Shown: in pieces, positions 5,187 through 12,926 of the stretch
Layout: the number at the start of each line of letters is the position of its first letter
How positions within the stretch are numbered: the stretch's first letter is position 1
NCBI GenBank assembly: GCA_964552765.1
Contig: CAZKIA010000018.1
Coordinates: forward strand, 1 to 13,108
Origin: JAPUDQ01 sp964552765
Lineage (GTDB): Bacteria > Patescibacteriota > Saccharimonadia > Saccharimonadales > Saccharimonadaceae
Direction of reading: 5' to 3'
DNA: 13,108 nucleotides
The notes under the pieces: model-generated
Database searches by the model: none
The model's input: only the letters and a program-made list of their open reading frames with translations
What the model was told of the DNA's origin: nothing
Made by a program: the position numbers and the translations under genes

Positions 5187-6722
5187 ATGGATTTCTTGAA
5201 TTATCATGCCGAGCTTGATGCGATCGTGCCAGGGGTGTCAGAAACATATGATTCCCTGCGTAATCATACTGATGTCGGGATCGTGACAAGTCTCGGTGCG
5301 TTTTATAACCACACCATTTTTGGGCGTGATGCCGGTATGACAGCCAAGTTTGTATCGGATTTTGACCACAAGACAGTCTGGAGCACGATTCTCACCCTAG
5401 CATCACTACAAGGGGTGCAAAATGACCCGAAAACACAAGAGCAAGTCGGGCGCATTCATCATGAAATGCGCGATTATACGACGTGGCATGCGCGGGCCTT
5501 TGAGCGCTTTGGTATGTCGATTACGGGAAGTCTATGGGGGATGAAAAACCAGCAGATCCTTACCTATTTTGCCGCTGATACGACAGCAAACTACATTCGC
5601 CTCGTCAACAAATACGCGCGCAATATTGATTCGTCGATTTTGTCACGTCACGTGCCAACACGTGGCGCTAGTAGTATCCCGCTAGCACTCTCAATTGAGC
5701 GAGCCGCCGAGTGGATCGTGAGTAGTGTAGATGCAAACGGCTATTTTATTTCTCATCGTTCGCATCGCTGGACGCTCCCCTACCAATCCTTTCAGGATTC
5801 GGTGACTGCCTACGCCAGGCGAGATCGTCGGCCGATGGATACCAGCCGCCCGCACGGGTTTGTAGAAGTACAGGCATTCTCGATCGATGCGCTTGAGGAT
5901 GCAGCGAATCTCATGCCAGATAACCCACTTGCCAGGCGTTGGCGTGAGACATCACAGCTGATGCGCAAGACCCTGCTAGGCCAATTTTGGAATGCATCAG
6001 ATCAATATTTTTCTAGCCTTATGGTACAGCATGGATCGACGTATCAATTTGCGAATGTGCCTAATATATCAGCTGGTTGGACGCTCAATACTTCTATCTG
6101 GCAACGCATTGACCAAAAGGAGTCGCGTACAAAAATCGAGGCAATTATAAAGCGTTTATTTAGTGATGATTTTCTGACGCCAGTTGGTATTCGGACGCGC
6201 TCGATGGCCTATCGCGAACCGCTGGGTAATGACATTGACTATCATGGTTCACAGACAGTCTGGCCAATGTTTAATTTTATGGTTATCGAGGGCCTTAGGC
6301 GGCACGGGTTTTATGGTCTGGCTCGCGAGCTTGAGCACCGTATTATCAATGGTGTTAACGCGATCGGAAAATTCCCCGAATTTATGATCGTTGATCATCG
6401 TCAGCAGTTATATAAACCAAGCAAGTCAGCTCGTAAACATCGTGGTGCACAAATGGTGCCAGAGGCCAATATTGCTTTTACGGTGGTACCAATGACGGTG
6501 CTGGCGTATCGTCGAACGGCCAAAGTCGTCCATACAAAGACGAGCGCCTGGCAAGAGTCACTTGAGCAAGCAATTCTTGCAACGATTGATAGCCAAGAAT
6601 TATTACCTCCCGACCGCGCTGTCGAAGTATTGCAGCCGCAGCCACTGAGATTGCGACGTATCATGACAGGCTTTCGCTCGGCACGGTATATACTACCTAT
6701 TATTATGAGAGAACCATCATGA
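5187..6722 (+). CDS. Glycogen debranching / amylo-1,6-glucosidase-like protein
   Basis: This 511-aa protein matches the (alpha/alpha)6-barrel amylo-alpha-1,6-glucosidase domain of debranching enzymes, which removes alpha-1,6-linked glucose from branched glucans. Landmarks in order: FGRDAG (45-50, cf. FGRDxxW), SFQDSVTA (201-208, cf. GWKDS), FVEVQAFSIDAL (225-236, cf. VEVQGYVYAAL), VGIRTRS (333-339), YHGSQTVWP (352-360) and MVPEANIAF (423-431). Q-D204-S is a candidate for the catalytic acid region. No signal peptide is visible, so it is probably cytoplasmic. There is no N-terminal glucanotransferase domain, and no glycogen-synthesis genes are seen here, so the natural substrate could be another alpha-glucoside or glycan. 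The TGA overlaps the ATG of the following GT4 as ATGA, implying translational coupling and a shared pathway. The start is 7 nt after an extended -10 box. Confidence 0.8.
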   Translation: MDFLNYHAELDAIVPGVSETYDSLRNHTDVGIVTSLGAFYNHTIFGRDAGMTAKFVSDFDHKTVWSTILTLASLQGVQNDPKTQEQVGRIHHEMRDYTTWHARAFERFGMSITGSLWGMKNQQILTYFAADTTANYIRLVNKYARNIDSSILSRHVPTRGASSIPLALSIERAAEWIVSSVDANGYFISHRSHRWTLPYQSFQDSVTAYARRDRRPMDTSRPHGFVEVQAFSIDALEDAANLMPDNPLARRWRETSQLMRKTLLGQFWNASDQYFSSLMVQHGSTYQFANVPNISAGWTLNTSIWQRIDQKESRTKIEAIIKRLFSDDFLTPVGIRTRSMAYREPLGNDIDYHGSQTVWPMFNFMVIEGLRRHGFYGLARELEHRIINGVNAIGKFPEFMIVDHRQQLYKPSKSARKHRGAQMVPEANIAFTVVPMTVLAYRRTAKVVHTKTSAWQESLEQAILATIDSQELLPPDRAVEVLQPQPLRLRRIMTGFRSARYILPIIMREPS

Positions 6723-7699
6723 AAATCGCTATGATTTCAGAGAGTGAATTTAGCGTCAAAGGTCACGGTGTCCACACGGCGTATATTGAGCTCGTGAATG
6801 CGCTCAAAAAACGTTCTGATGTTACACTTGTCGTCAATTCATTTACGCGTGCCGATGTACGACATATTCATACGGTTGGGCCATACGCCTTGGCGCATCT
6901 TTTGTTCGGCAGTGGTAAAAAAGTTGTCTCTGCCCATGTCGTACCTGAATCATTTGTGGGTAGTCTGATTGGTGCGAAGCATTGGCTGCCGCTTGCTCGG
7001 CTGTATTTACGGTGGTTTTATAATCGTGCTGATAGTGTATTGGCTGTTTCCGATGAAACCAAGATGGGGCTAAAGGCGCTTGGGGTCAAACGACCAATTG
7101 AGGTGTTTTATAACGTGATCGATACGTCGCGATACCTGTCGAGTCCAGCGCAGAAACTTGCGGCGCGTAAAGCGCTTGGGATTGCTGAGAACGCGTGGGT
7201 TGTTATCAGTAATGGCCAAGTACAGCCACGCAAGCGCGTCGATACTTTTGTGACGCTTGCACGCAAACTACCAAATATGCAGTTTATTTGGATTGGCGGG
7301 ATTCCGTTTAAAAATGCCGCGGCAGATTACGACAAGATGAAGCGCGTTATGGACACGGCGCCGTCAAATGTGAAATTCACTGGGGTAATTACAATTGATG
7401 AGGTGCGAGATTATTTTCAAGCCGGCGATGTGTTTGTTTCGACATCCGATCAAGAGACATTTGGGATTGCGATCGTAGAGGGTGCGGCTTCGGGCCTACC
7501 CGTGGTACTACGCGATATTCATGATTACGATAATACGTTTCGTGGTGAGGCGCTGATGTGTGACGAGACGGAATTCGCCCCTGTGCTAGAGCGTCTACGA
7601 AGTGAAAAAGATCTCTACTCCCGGACAGTTAACCAAGCACGTACACTCGCTGCGCGCTATGACAGCCAGGCGGGAGCCGAGAGGTTGCTTGCGATATAT
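6719..7699 (+). CDS. GT4 glycosyltransferase, 3' end lost in gap
   Basis: At least 327 residues of a GT-B retaining glycosyltransferase of family GT4. The N-terminal domain starts MKIAMISESEF and has a Gly-His-Gly-Val-His acceptor-side loop (15-19). The C-terminal donor domain begins around VVISNGQVQPRKR and carries the canonical E-x7-E motif in DQETFGIAIVEGAASGLP (E246, E254), which contacts the nucleotide-sugar. It transfers a sugar from a nucleotide-sugar to an acceptor not identifiable from sequence; lipid or glycan acceptors are typical. The family's C-terminal helix (AERLLAIY) is already reached at the gap edge, so few residues should be missing. Translation is coupled to the debranching-like gene through a 4-nt ATGA overlap. 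The open frame past the gap is not its continuation, because that DNA encodes the opposing hydrolase. Confidence 0.85.
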
Positions 7700-7799
7700 N
7701 NNNNNNNNNNNNNNNNNNNNNNNNNNNNNNNNNNNNNNNNNNNNNNNNNNNNNNNNNNNNNNNNNNNNNNNNNNNNNNNNNNNNNNNNNNNNNNNNNNN
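7700..7799. other. Assembly gap of 100 N
   Basis: Exactly 100 undetermined bases, the common placeholder for a scaffold gap of unknown size. It cuts the 3' ends of two convergent genes. Both proteins look nearly complete at the gap edges, so the true missing stretch may be short. Confidence 0.98.
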
Positions 7800-7801
7800 A
7801 G

Positions 7802-8905
7802 CGCTTCAAACTCTGATTTCACCGTATTCCAAATCGTCGGATCACCATGAACTTTGCGCCAATACCACCACTCACCTCCCCAGGTGTAAATATCATGGGC
7901 GCCAATTTCTCGCGCAAAGAAGAGATTGTCTTTGATCTTGGCGGTATCCATCGATTTGTTTTGCTCGTATACATCGAGATCGCGTGTGTCGCGTGGGCCC
8001 CATGGTTCGAGCTGAAGCTCATGGATAAATATCTCCTTGCCCGTGTAGGCAGTGATGATTGCCGAGCGGATACGATGATACCAGATCGGTGTCGGGTACG
8101 TTAGGTAACCGCGATAGGGTTCAGTTTTGTCACTCCAGACAGTTCGATACACCGAAAAGCCAAATCGATCGGGCACGGGCGGATTGATTGGAAAGCCGTG
8201 CTGGTCACTGAGACTCATCCAGACGGGCTTATTGGATAGTTTTTTCAGGAGTGCAAACTCTTCATTCAGTCGCTCAACATCAGTACGGCCGCACTCTCCA
8301 AACCAGTCATTGACCGCCTCGTTTTCGAGCTGCCAGCTTTCGAGGGCTGGGTGATGCTCGTAGCGCTTAATGACGATTTCCATGTAGGCATAGAGGGCCT
8401 GTTTCCAGGCATTACCACCGAGGTCTTTGGCCCACATTGGCTCGTGACACTCAGGCCAACGCGGTTGACGCAGACCAATAGCCAGCGATACTTTGGCGCC
8501 GCGCTTGGCCGCCTGATCCATCTGCCAGTCAAGTGATGAAAAATCGAGTTGCCCACGCGTAGGCTCATGAACATCCCAATAACTCATCAGACGAAACGAC
8601 CGAATCTGCATGTCGTCAAGCAGGCTTGTAAAGTTATCTTGCCAGTTGAGGCCAAGCTCGAGCGAACGCTTTTCAGAAAAACTAACACCGATACGCGGAT
8701 GAGCGACAGGTGGAAAAATAATCGGGTTCCATAGCGGTGCTGTTACGAAAATGAGTGTAAGACTACCGCTAACAATGGCTAGCCATTTGAGCAGCGCCTT
8801 GGTACGGATCGTCAGAGAAAACCGTCGTACGCCAGGCCCAAGCTTTTGCTGAACAAGGCTGATTTTTTTGAAGTGCGACGGAGCGTGAGGCTTTGTCTTT
8901 TTCAT
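7802..8905 (-). CDS. Membrane-anchored glycoside hydrolase (clan GH-A-like), 3' partial
   Basis: At least 368 residues. A basic N terminus (about 1-36) is followed by one hydrophobic segment (about 37-57, ALLKWLAIVSGSLTLIFV) with no signal-peptidase site, suggesting an N-in anchor with the rest outside. The outer part reads like a TIM-barrel hydrolase: FRLMSYWDVHEPTRGQLDF (104-122) is typical of GH-A families such as GH42, WQLENEA (191-197) holds the Asn-Glu acid/base pair (N195-E196), and EIFIHELQLEPWG (291-303) offers the nucleophile (E296 or E300). WGGEWWYW (342-349) is a likely sugar-binding edge. The precise GH family and substrate are not clear; a beta-glycosidase acting on surface or host glycans is the inference. 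ATG 8905 is preferred over one 39 nt upstream because it begins the basic pre-anchor segment. The C-terminal end lies in the gap. Confidence 0.75.
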
Positions 8906-8911
8906 AATGGT

Positions 8912-8927
8912 TATGTAGTTTATTGTA
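8912..8927 (-). promoter_or_regulatory. Possible -10 boxes of the hydrolase gene
   Basis: Two candidates: TACAAT (8927-8922), 16 nt before the ATG, and the weaker TACATA (8917-8912), 6 nt before it. Either gives a leader of 10 nt or less. The 70-bp intergenic stretch also holds the divergent promoter of the second GT4. Confidence 0.35.
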
Positions 8928-8954
8928 GGGTAAATGCTCGACAAAAACCAATGA

Positions 8955-8963
8955 TGATATAAT
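8955..8963 (+). promoter_or_regulatory. Extended -10 of the second GT4 gene
   Basis: TGA-TATAAT, a consensus extended -10, lies 12 nt before the ATG at 8976. Expected leader is about 5-6 nt with no Shine-Dalgarno. No clear -35 box at standard spacing. Confidence 0.55.
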
Positions 8964-8975
8964 AGCCTGAGTTAT

Positions 8976-10262
8976 ATGCGTATAGGATTATTCACCGACA
9001 CCTATCGACCTTCTATTAATGGCATTGTATATGTCGTTGATTCACTGAAGACACACCTCGAACAACTTGGGCACGAGGTGTATGTCTTTTGTCCAGCACG
9101 TTCAGTTCGGCCGAGCAAACAAGCTGAGGCCTTTGATGAAGATGAACATGTTGTACGCTTTCCGAGCGTTAAGGGCGCGTTTTATGATGATTATGATACG
9201 TCGTTTTTCTTTCCACCCCGTGTTTTGATGCAAGTGCGTGATCTCGAGTTTGACATGATCCATATCTTCACCCAAGGGCAAGTCGGCCTCATGGGGATTC
9301 AGGCGGCGTGGGTAACGAAAACACCATTTGTGATCCAGCACTGTACAGACATCTATGAATTCGTTGAGCATTACCCCGCAGTTTTGCCTGGTGCATTGGC
9401 ACTGACGGCGCTCGTTGTGCCCTTTACGGTAAGACTGCAGGGCAAAGATATAAAAGAGCTTATCAAGCTCTATAAACCACGACGCGGTGCTACCCAGTGG
9501 AACCAAGATATTATCGAAAAAGCCATGACGATTGTCTATAGTAAAGCCGATGTGGTCATTACCCTTAGTCGCAAGAGCACAGAGCAACTTCAGGGTTGGC
9601 AACAAGGTGATAAGTTTGAGTATCCGATCGTCATGATGCCAAATGGTGTGACGCCAATCAAAAAAGCCACCAAGGCCGAACTGGTTGATTTTCGTGAGAC
9701 GTGGGGGATCGATGAAAAAGACGAAGTCTTTGGGTTCGTCGGGCGACTTGGTGAGGAAAAAAACTTGCCAGTACTGATCAAGGCTCTCGGGCATGTACTC
9801 AAGTCACGCCCGCGTGCACGACTACTATTTGTGGGGGATTTTGAGTTTCGTGAGGAGCTGGAGCGGATGGCTGCGGCCACCTCATACAGTGATCGCATTA
9901 CATTTACAGGTGCATTGCCACGCGAAAAACTCGGTGCCGTTTATGGCGCAATGGATATCTTTACCTTTCCGTCGCTCAAAGATACACAAGCATGGGTGCT
10001 GCACGAAGCTGCTCATGCAGGGCTACCAATCGTTCTTATTGATCGTAAACTTTCTGAGGTATTTGAAGACGGCAAGAATGGCTACTTTGCCAAGAATTCC
10101 GCAACTGATATGGCAGCAAAAATCGTTGAATTACTTCGCAGTCCTAAAAAACGGGCTGAATTTGGCGCCTACGGCCGCACACTCGCAGGTAAATTTACTG
10201 AGCGCGGCCAGGTGAAAAAACTGGTCAAACTGTACGAAGAAATCATAGACAGTAAACGCTAA
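8976..10262 (+). CDS. GT4 glycosyltransferase, diacylglycerol-glucosyltransferase-like
   Basis: This 428-aa GT-B fold enzyme starts MRIGLFTDTYRPSINGIVY, which closely follows the family pattern (MRIG.F.D.Y.P..nGV) of 1,2-diacylglycerol 3-glucosyltransferases and PimB-like enzymes. The donor domain has MPNGV (221-225), FVGRLGEEKNLPVLI (254-268) with the conserved Arg/Lys pair, and SLKDTQAWVLHEAAHAG (333-349). The E-x7-E motif here is D336-x7-E344, and the TQ after it recalls the TETQG signature of the glycolipid synthases. A hydrophobic, positively flanked stretch around 135-155 could give membrane association. Making membrane glucolipid is the likeliest role but is an inference. It is divergent from the anchored hydrolase and tail-to-tail with the adenosyltransferase, the two stops overlapping by 4 nt. 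Confidence 0.85.
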   Translation: MRIGLFTDTYRPSINGIVYVVDSLKTHLEQLGHEVYVFCPARSVRPSKQAEAFDEDEHVVRFPSVKGAFYDDYDTSFFFPPRVLMQVRDLEFDMIHIFTQGQVGLMGIQAAWVTKTPFVIQHCTDIYEFVEHYPAVLPGALALTALVVPFTVRLQGKDIKELIKLYKPRRGATQWNQDIIEKAMTIVYSKADVVITLSRKSTEQLQGWQQGDKFEYPIVMMPNGVTPIKKATKAELVDFRETWGIDEKDEVFGFVGRLGEEKNLPVLIKALGHVLKSRPRARLLFVGDFEFREELERMAAATSYSDRITFTGALPREKLGAVYGAMDIFTFPSLKDTQAWVLHEAAHAGLPIVLIDRKLSEVFEDGKNGYFAKNSATDMAAKIVELLRSPKKRAEFGAYGRTLAGKFTERGQVKKLVKLYEEIIDSKR

Positions 10263-10825
10263 AAATCAATCCCGCGATTGGCGAGAAATTTGTCGTCGTA
10301 GTGGTGTTTGATTTTGTGCATATCTGTCGCAATATCAGCGTATTTAAGCAGAAAATCTGGATAACCACGACCCGTCAGGCATAGACTGGTTGTCTTATTA
10401 CGGCTCGTGATAAGTTTCTTGAGCTTTGACTCCGTAATGAGCCCATCGTGCACGGCATTGTTGATTTCATCGCAGATCACAAGTCCGTAGTTTCCTGACT
10501 GAGCGCATTTGAGAGCAAAGTCGTAGGTTTTTTTGGCAAACAGTTTGTGTTCATGGGTAGTTGCATCGGAACTCATATCTCCTGCCTCAAAAAACCCCAA
10601 ACCGCCTTTATAAAAATCAAGTTGCCGCTCAAACTGTGGCATGATGGTCTGGATAAACTGGTGCTCCGAGACGTCCCATACTTTGATGAACTGTATATAT
10701 GCCACGCGCCAGCCGGCACCCAGTGCGCGCACCATTAGGCCAAGGCTTGCTGTCGTTTTGCCCTTGCCTTCACCCGTGTACACCACCACTACACTGTCCT
10801 TAGTCTGAAAATCATCGTAGGCCAT
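10259..10825 (-). CDS. cobO: Cob(I)alamin adenosyltransferase, CobA/BtuR type
   Basis: This 188-aa protein is of the CobA/CobO/BtuR family, which transfers the adenosyl group of ATP to cob(I)alamin or cob(I)yrinic acid a,c-diamide. Visible family marks: YTGEGKGKTT (16-25), the family's P-loop; YIQFIKVW; ICDEINNAVHDGLI (117-130), the Walker B-like DE-N motif; LTGRGYPDFL (150-159); and the end KIKHHYDDKFLANRGIDF (171-188). Length is typical. No other cobalamin gene is present here, so the likely job is activating scavenged corrinoid for an adenosylcobalamin enzyme elsewhere in the genome. I chose ATG 10825 because residues before it are unconserved, lie in the divergent promoter region, and TATGCT stands exactly 6 nt upstream (leaderless). 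The stop overlaps that of the second GT4 by 4 nt. Confidence 0.93.
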   Translation of the reverse strand: MAYDDFQTKDSVVVVYTGEGKGKTTASLGLMVRALGAGWRVAYIQFIKVWDVSEHQFIQTIMPQFERQLDFYKGGLGFFEAGDMSSDATTHEHKLFAKKTYDFALKCAQSGNYGLVICDEINNAVHDGLITESKLKKLITSRNKTTSLCLTGRGYPDFLLKYADIATDMHKIKHHYDDKFLANRGIDF

Positions 10826-10831
10826 AGTATT

Positions 10832-10837
10832 AGCATA
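10832..10837 (-). promoter_or_regulatory. -10 box of the adenosyltransferase gene
   Basis: TATGCT, 6 nt (AATACT), then the ATG at 10825. No clear -35 box. It is back to back with the ABC-F promoter inside a 54-bp intergenic region. Confidence 0.4.
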
Positions 10838-10860
10838 CAGAATTATTTGCATCTGTACCA

Positions 10861-10869
10861 TGCTATAAT
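10861..10869 (+). promoter_or_regulatory. Extended -10 of the ABC-F gene
   Basis: TGC-TATAAT, a perfect extended -10. It overlaps an upstream in-frame ATG (10868), so that codon cannot be the start of this transcript. The next in-frame ATG at 10880 is 10 nt after the box. Confidence 0.6.
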
Positions 10870-10879
10870 GACCTCTGTT

Positions 10880-12541
10880 ATGATTGCCGATGTCACTATT
10901 ACCGAAAAATCCTTTGGCCCAAAGCAACTGTATAAGAACCTAAAGTTCTCTATTGCTGATGGTGAAAAAATCGGAGTAGTGGGTCGTAATGGTGTCGGTA
11001 AATCGACACTTCTCGGGATTTTGGCGGGTACTGATACCGACTTTACGGGCGACATTGTTTTTCGTCGCGGCATCAGTATTGTGAGTTCACGCCAAGAGCA
11101 TCACGGGCATGAATCGACACCTGTAATCGAATATATTCTGGCTGATCTACCTGAGTACGCGCAGCTCCATCATATTATCGAGACGTATCCGGCGATTATG
11201 GGGGATAATTCTCGCAAGATCTCCGTATATACCGATGCGCTCGAGCGATTTTCCGACCTTGGGTATTATCACAACCAAGAATTGATCGAAGAGGACTTAA
11301 AAAATGTTCAAATACCGACCGAACGAATTTCGGGAACAATCGGTGAGCTTAGTGGCGGTCAGAAACGGCTGGTTGAAATCGTCAAGATTATGCATAGTCA
11401 TGCACACTTGGCGTTGATTGATGAGCCAACGAACCACATGGACTACGTGGCAAAGCAAAAATTCATCGACTGGATGAAATCAGCTCAAGAAGCCATGCTG
11501 ATCATTACCCATGATCGCGATGTCCTGAGTCAGGTTAATCGGATTATTGAAGTAAAAGATGGTGTGGCTGATGTCTACAATGGCAATTATGATCAGTATC
11601 TCAAGCAAAATGCTATGAGTACGACAGGCGCTATGAATGAGTTTGAGGTTGTGCAACGTCAGATTAGTAATCTGCGCGATAAGGTTATCCAGTTTCGTCG
11701 GCTCAAGGAGCGTGCTCGTGACCCCGATACGATCAAGCAGTTCAAACGCCGCGAGATGCAGGCCAAAGAAGAGCTGGCAAAACTCGAAGCGATTCCCCGT
11801 CCGACATTTTGGATCGACAAAGAATCATCCAGTAATCTAGGGCTCAAAAGTGGTGCGCAGTACGAGAAATTTAAGGCTAAAAATATTCGTATTCATGGAG
11901 CAAAAGCCATCGATGGCAATTCACGGCTGCTCGTCGATGCTCAGGCGCTTCAGCTTGGCTATGGGGACACGCCGCTATTTGCACCGGTATCGTTTCAGCT
12001 ACGCGAGGGTGAACGTATAGAACTACGGGGGCGCAATGGCGCAGGAAAAACGACGCTCATCCGGGCAGTTTTGGACTCTATCGCCCATCACAAACTCGGT
12101 CACGATATCAAAGCCTTTGCTGGCCTAATCGAGGTTGATCATGCCTTGCAAGTCGGCGTCTATGAGCAAGAGGTTGGTCGTGAACTTTTTGACAAGACGT
12201 TACACGATGCGATTGAGTACATTTATTTGTCACGTAAATTATCCGTCAACGAGACGAAAGTTCGGCAACTACTAAGTGACTATTTGTTTGAACCATCGGA
12301 TGCACAGGTACCGGTACGCTTGCTCAGTGGTGGCCAAAAGTCACGTCTGCAGTTGATCTCGATGCTGGCTAATTCACCGAGCCTACTGGTGCTCGACGAG
12401 CCCACTAACCACCTTGACTTGCCAAGTATTGAAGAGCTTGAGACAGCGGTTAAGAACTATAAAGGTGCGGTGATTTATGTCTCGCATGATACGTATTTCC
12501 AGCAATCAATTGGCGGTACCGTCGTAGAGATCACACGGTAA
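10880..12541 (+). CDS. ABC-F family ATPase (ribosome-associated)
   Basis: About 553 aa with two ABC nucleotide-binding domains and no membrane segment, the layout of ABC-F translation factors (EttA, Uup, YdiF, antibiotic-resistance members) that bind the ribosomal E site and act on the P-site tRNA. Domain 1: GRNGVGKST (about 35-43), LSGGQKR (about 156), LIDEPTNHMD (catalytic Glu about 181), ITHD switch (about 210). The charged helical interdomain linker, about 245-310, contains FKRREMQAKEELAKLE. Domain 2: GRNGAGKTT (about 383), LSGGQKSR (about 481), LVLDEPTNHLD (about 502), SHD (about 534). All catalytic residues are kept. I place the start at ATG 10880, just behind the -10 box; earlier in-frame codons lie upstream of or inside the promoter. 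Subfamily, and thus housekeeping versus drug-protection role, cannot be decided by eye. Transcribed towards the ncRNA, tail to tail. Confidence 0.93.
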   Translation: MIADVTITEKSFGPKQLYKNLKFSIADGEKIGVVGRNGVGKSTLLGILAGTDTDFTGDIVFRRGISIVSSRQEHHGHESTPVIEYILADLPEYAQLHHIIETYPAIMGDNSRKISVYTDALERFSDLGYYHNQELIEEDLKNVQIPTERISGTIGELSGGQKRLVEIVKIMHSHAHLALIDEPTNHMDYVAKQKFIDWMKSAQEAMLIITHDRDVLSQVNRIIEVKDGVADVYNGNYDQYLKQNAMSTTGAMNEFEVVQRQISNLRDKVIQFRRLKERARDPDTIKQFKRREMQAKEELAKLEAIPRPTFWIDKESSSNLGLKSGAQYEKFKAKNIRIHGAKAIDGNSRLLVDAQALQLGYGDTPLFAPVSFQLREGERIELRGRNGAGKTTLIRAVLDSIAHHKLGHDIKAFAGLIEVDHALQVGVYEQEVGRELFDKTLHDAIEYIYLSRKLSVNETKVRQLLSDYLFEPSDAQVPVRLLSGGQKSRLQLISMLANSPSLLVLDEPTNHLDLPSIEELETAVKNYKGAVIYVSHDTYFQQSIGGTVVEITR

Positions 12542-12579
12542 CAAAAGAAGAAACCCTCTGAATACTGATATTCAGAGGG
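12541..12579 (-). terminator. Intrinsic terminator of the structured RNA
   Basis: An 11-bp perfect stem (12579-12569 with 12564-12554) and a 4-nt loop, followed on the minus strand by a U-rich tail (UUUCUUCUUUUGU, 12553-12541). On the plus strand the hairpin is followed by GGATAGG with no T-tract, so it serves the minus-strand RNA and not obviously the ABC-F gene. Confidence 0.8.
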
Positions 12580-12838
12580 GATAGGCCTGGAGGGCCGAGA
12601 GCGCGTTGCGTACAATTATGTACGACCGGTCACTGTGACCAGTTTTACCAACTTGGTAGCGCCAGCAATTGCCAGTTAACTCGGCCCTCCAGGGTGGGTG
12701 GATAGGGATTTTCGCGCTCGGCGCGTACTTTCACCTCTCGACACCCTGTCGTGTGCCCATTATGGGCAAACCAATCACCGATGTGGTGATTTACCGCCCC
12801 GAGGGGCGTTATAGCAACCTTGCCATCACCTGATGACA
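12545..12838 (-). ncRNA. Candidate structured ncRNA, about 290 nt, unknown family
   Basis: The transcript runs from a near-consensus promoter to an intrinsic terminator and is packed with stems (plus-strand coordinates, in 5' to 3' RNA order): 12837-12822 (6 bp, loop AGGU), 12808-12795 (5 bp, loop CUCG), 12791-12773 (7 bp), 12768-12754 (6 bp), 12751-12739 (5 bp), 12725-12713 (5 bp). A perfect 14-bp long-range helix (12693-12680 with 12599-12586) then encloses hairpins at 12658-12646 (5 bp), 12642-12626 (7 bp) and 12624-12609 (6 bp); the terminator follows. Two stems contain U-G pairs that would be A-C mismatches on the other strand, so the minus strand is the functional RNA. I find no RNase P CR-I/CR-V, tmRNA T-arm, SRP tetraloop domain or tRNA features. 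A 64-codon TTG-started frame crosses it but is probably incidental. Confidence 0.75.
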
Positions 12839-12844
12839 ATTTTT

Positions 12845-12874
12845 ATTATAGCATAGATTATGATATTTTGTCAA
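12845..12874 (-). promoter_or_regulatory. Strong promoter of the structured RNA
   Basis: TTGACA (12874-12869), an 18-bp spacer, and TGC-TATAAT (12853-12845): consensus -35, consensus -10 and an extended TGn. Predicted start about 12838-12839. It is the strongest promoter in the window and lies 53 bp downstream of the glutaredoxin-like stop codon. Confidence 0.85.
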
Positions 12875-12926
12875 TAGATAGAGCTAGTAGGCTTGTTTAG
12901 CCTAAGGGCGAGAAGTATTAGATTGC

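Noticed and set aside
7595..7816. Continuation of reading frames through the N block (GT4 to 7816, hydrolase to 7595).
   Set aside because: Translation of Ns is meaningless. The sequence on the far side of the gap belongs to the opposite-strand gene in each case.
9102..9794. A long 230-codon ORF antisense to the second GT4 gene.
   Set aside because: It is a shadow of the well-supported GT4 coding sequence, with no promoter, ribosome binding site or recognisable domain.
12541..12838. RNase P RNA, tmRNA, SRP RNA, 6S RNA or tRNA identity for the structured region, on either strand.
   Set aside because: The universal RNase P cores, a T-arm with a GGTTCGA-type loop, the SRP GGAA-loop domain and a single long 6S-like rod are all missing. 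AAGTTGGTAAAAC looks like a tRNA D-loop, but there is no acceptor or T-arm around it.
12645..12839. A 64-codon minus-strand ORF starting at TTG exactly at the predicted start of the structured RNA.
   Set aside because: It crosses all six 5' hairpins and one arm of the long-range helix, uses a non-ATG start and resembles no protein. The dense complementarity is better explained by RNA structure. A dual-function RNA cannot be fully excluded.
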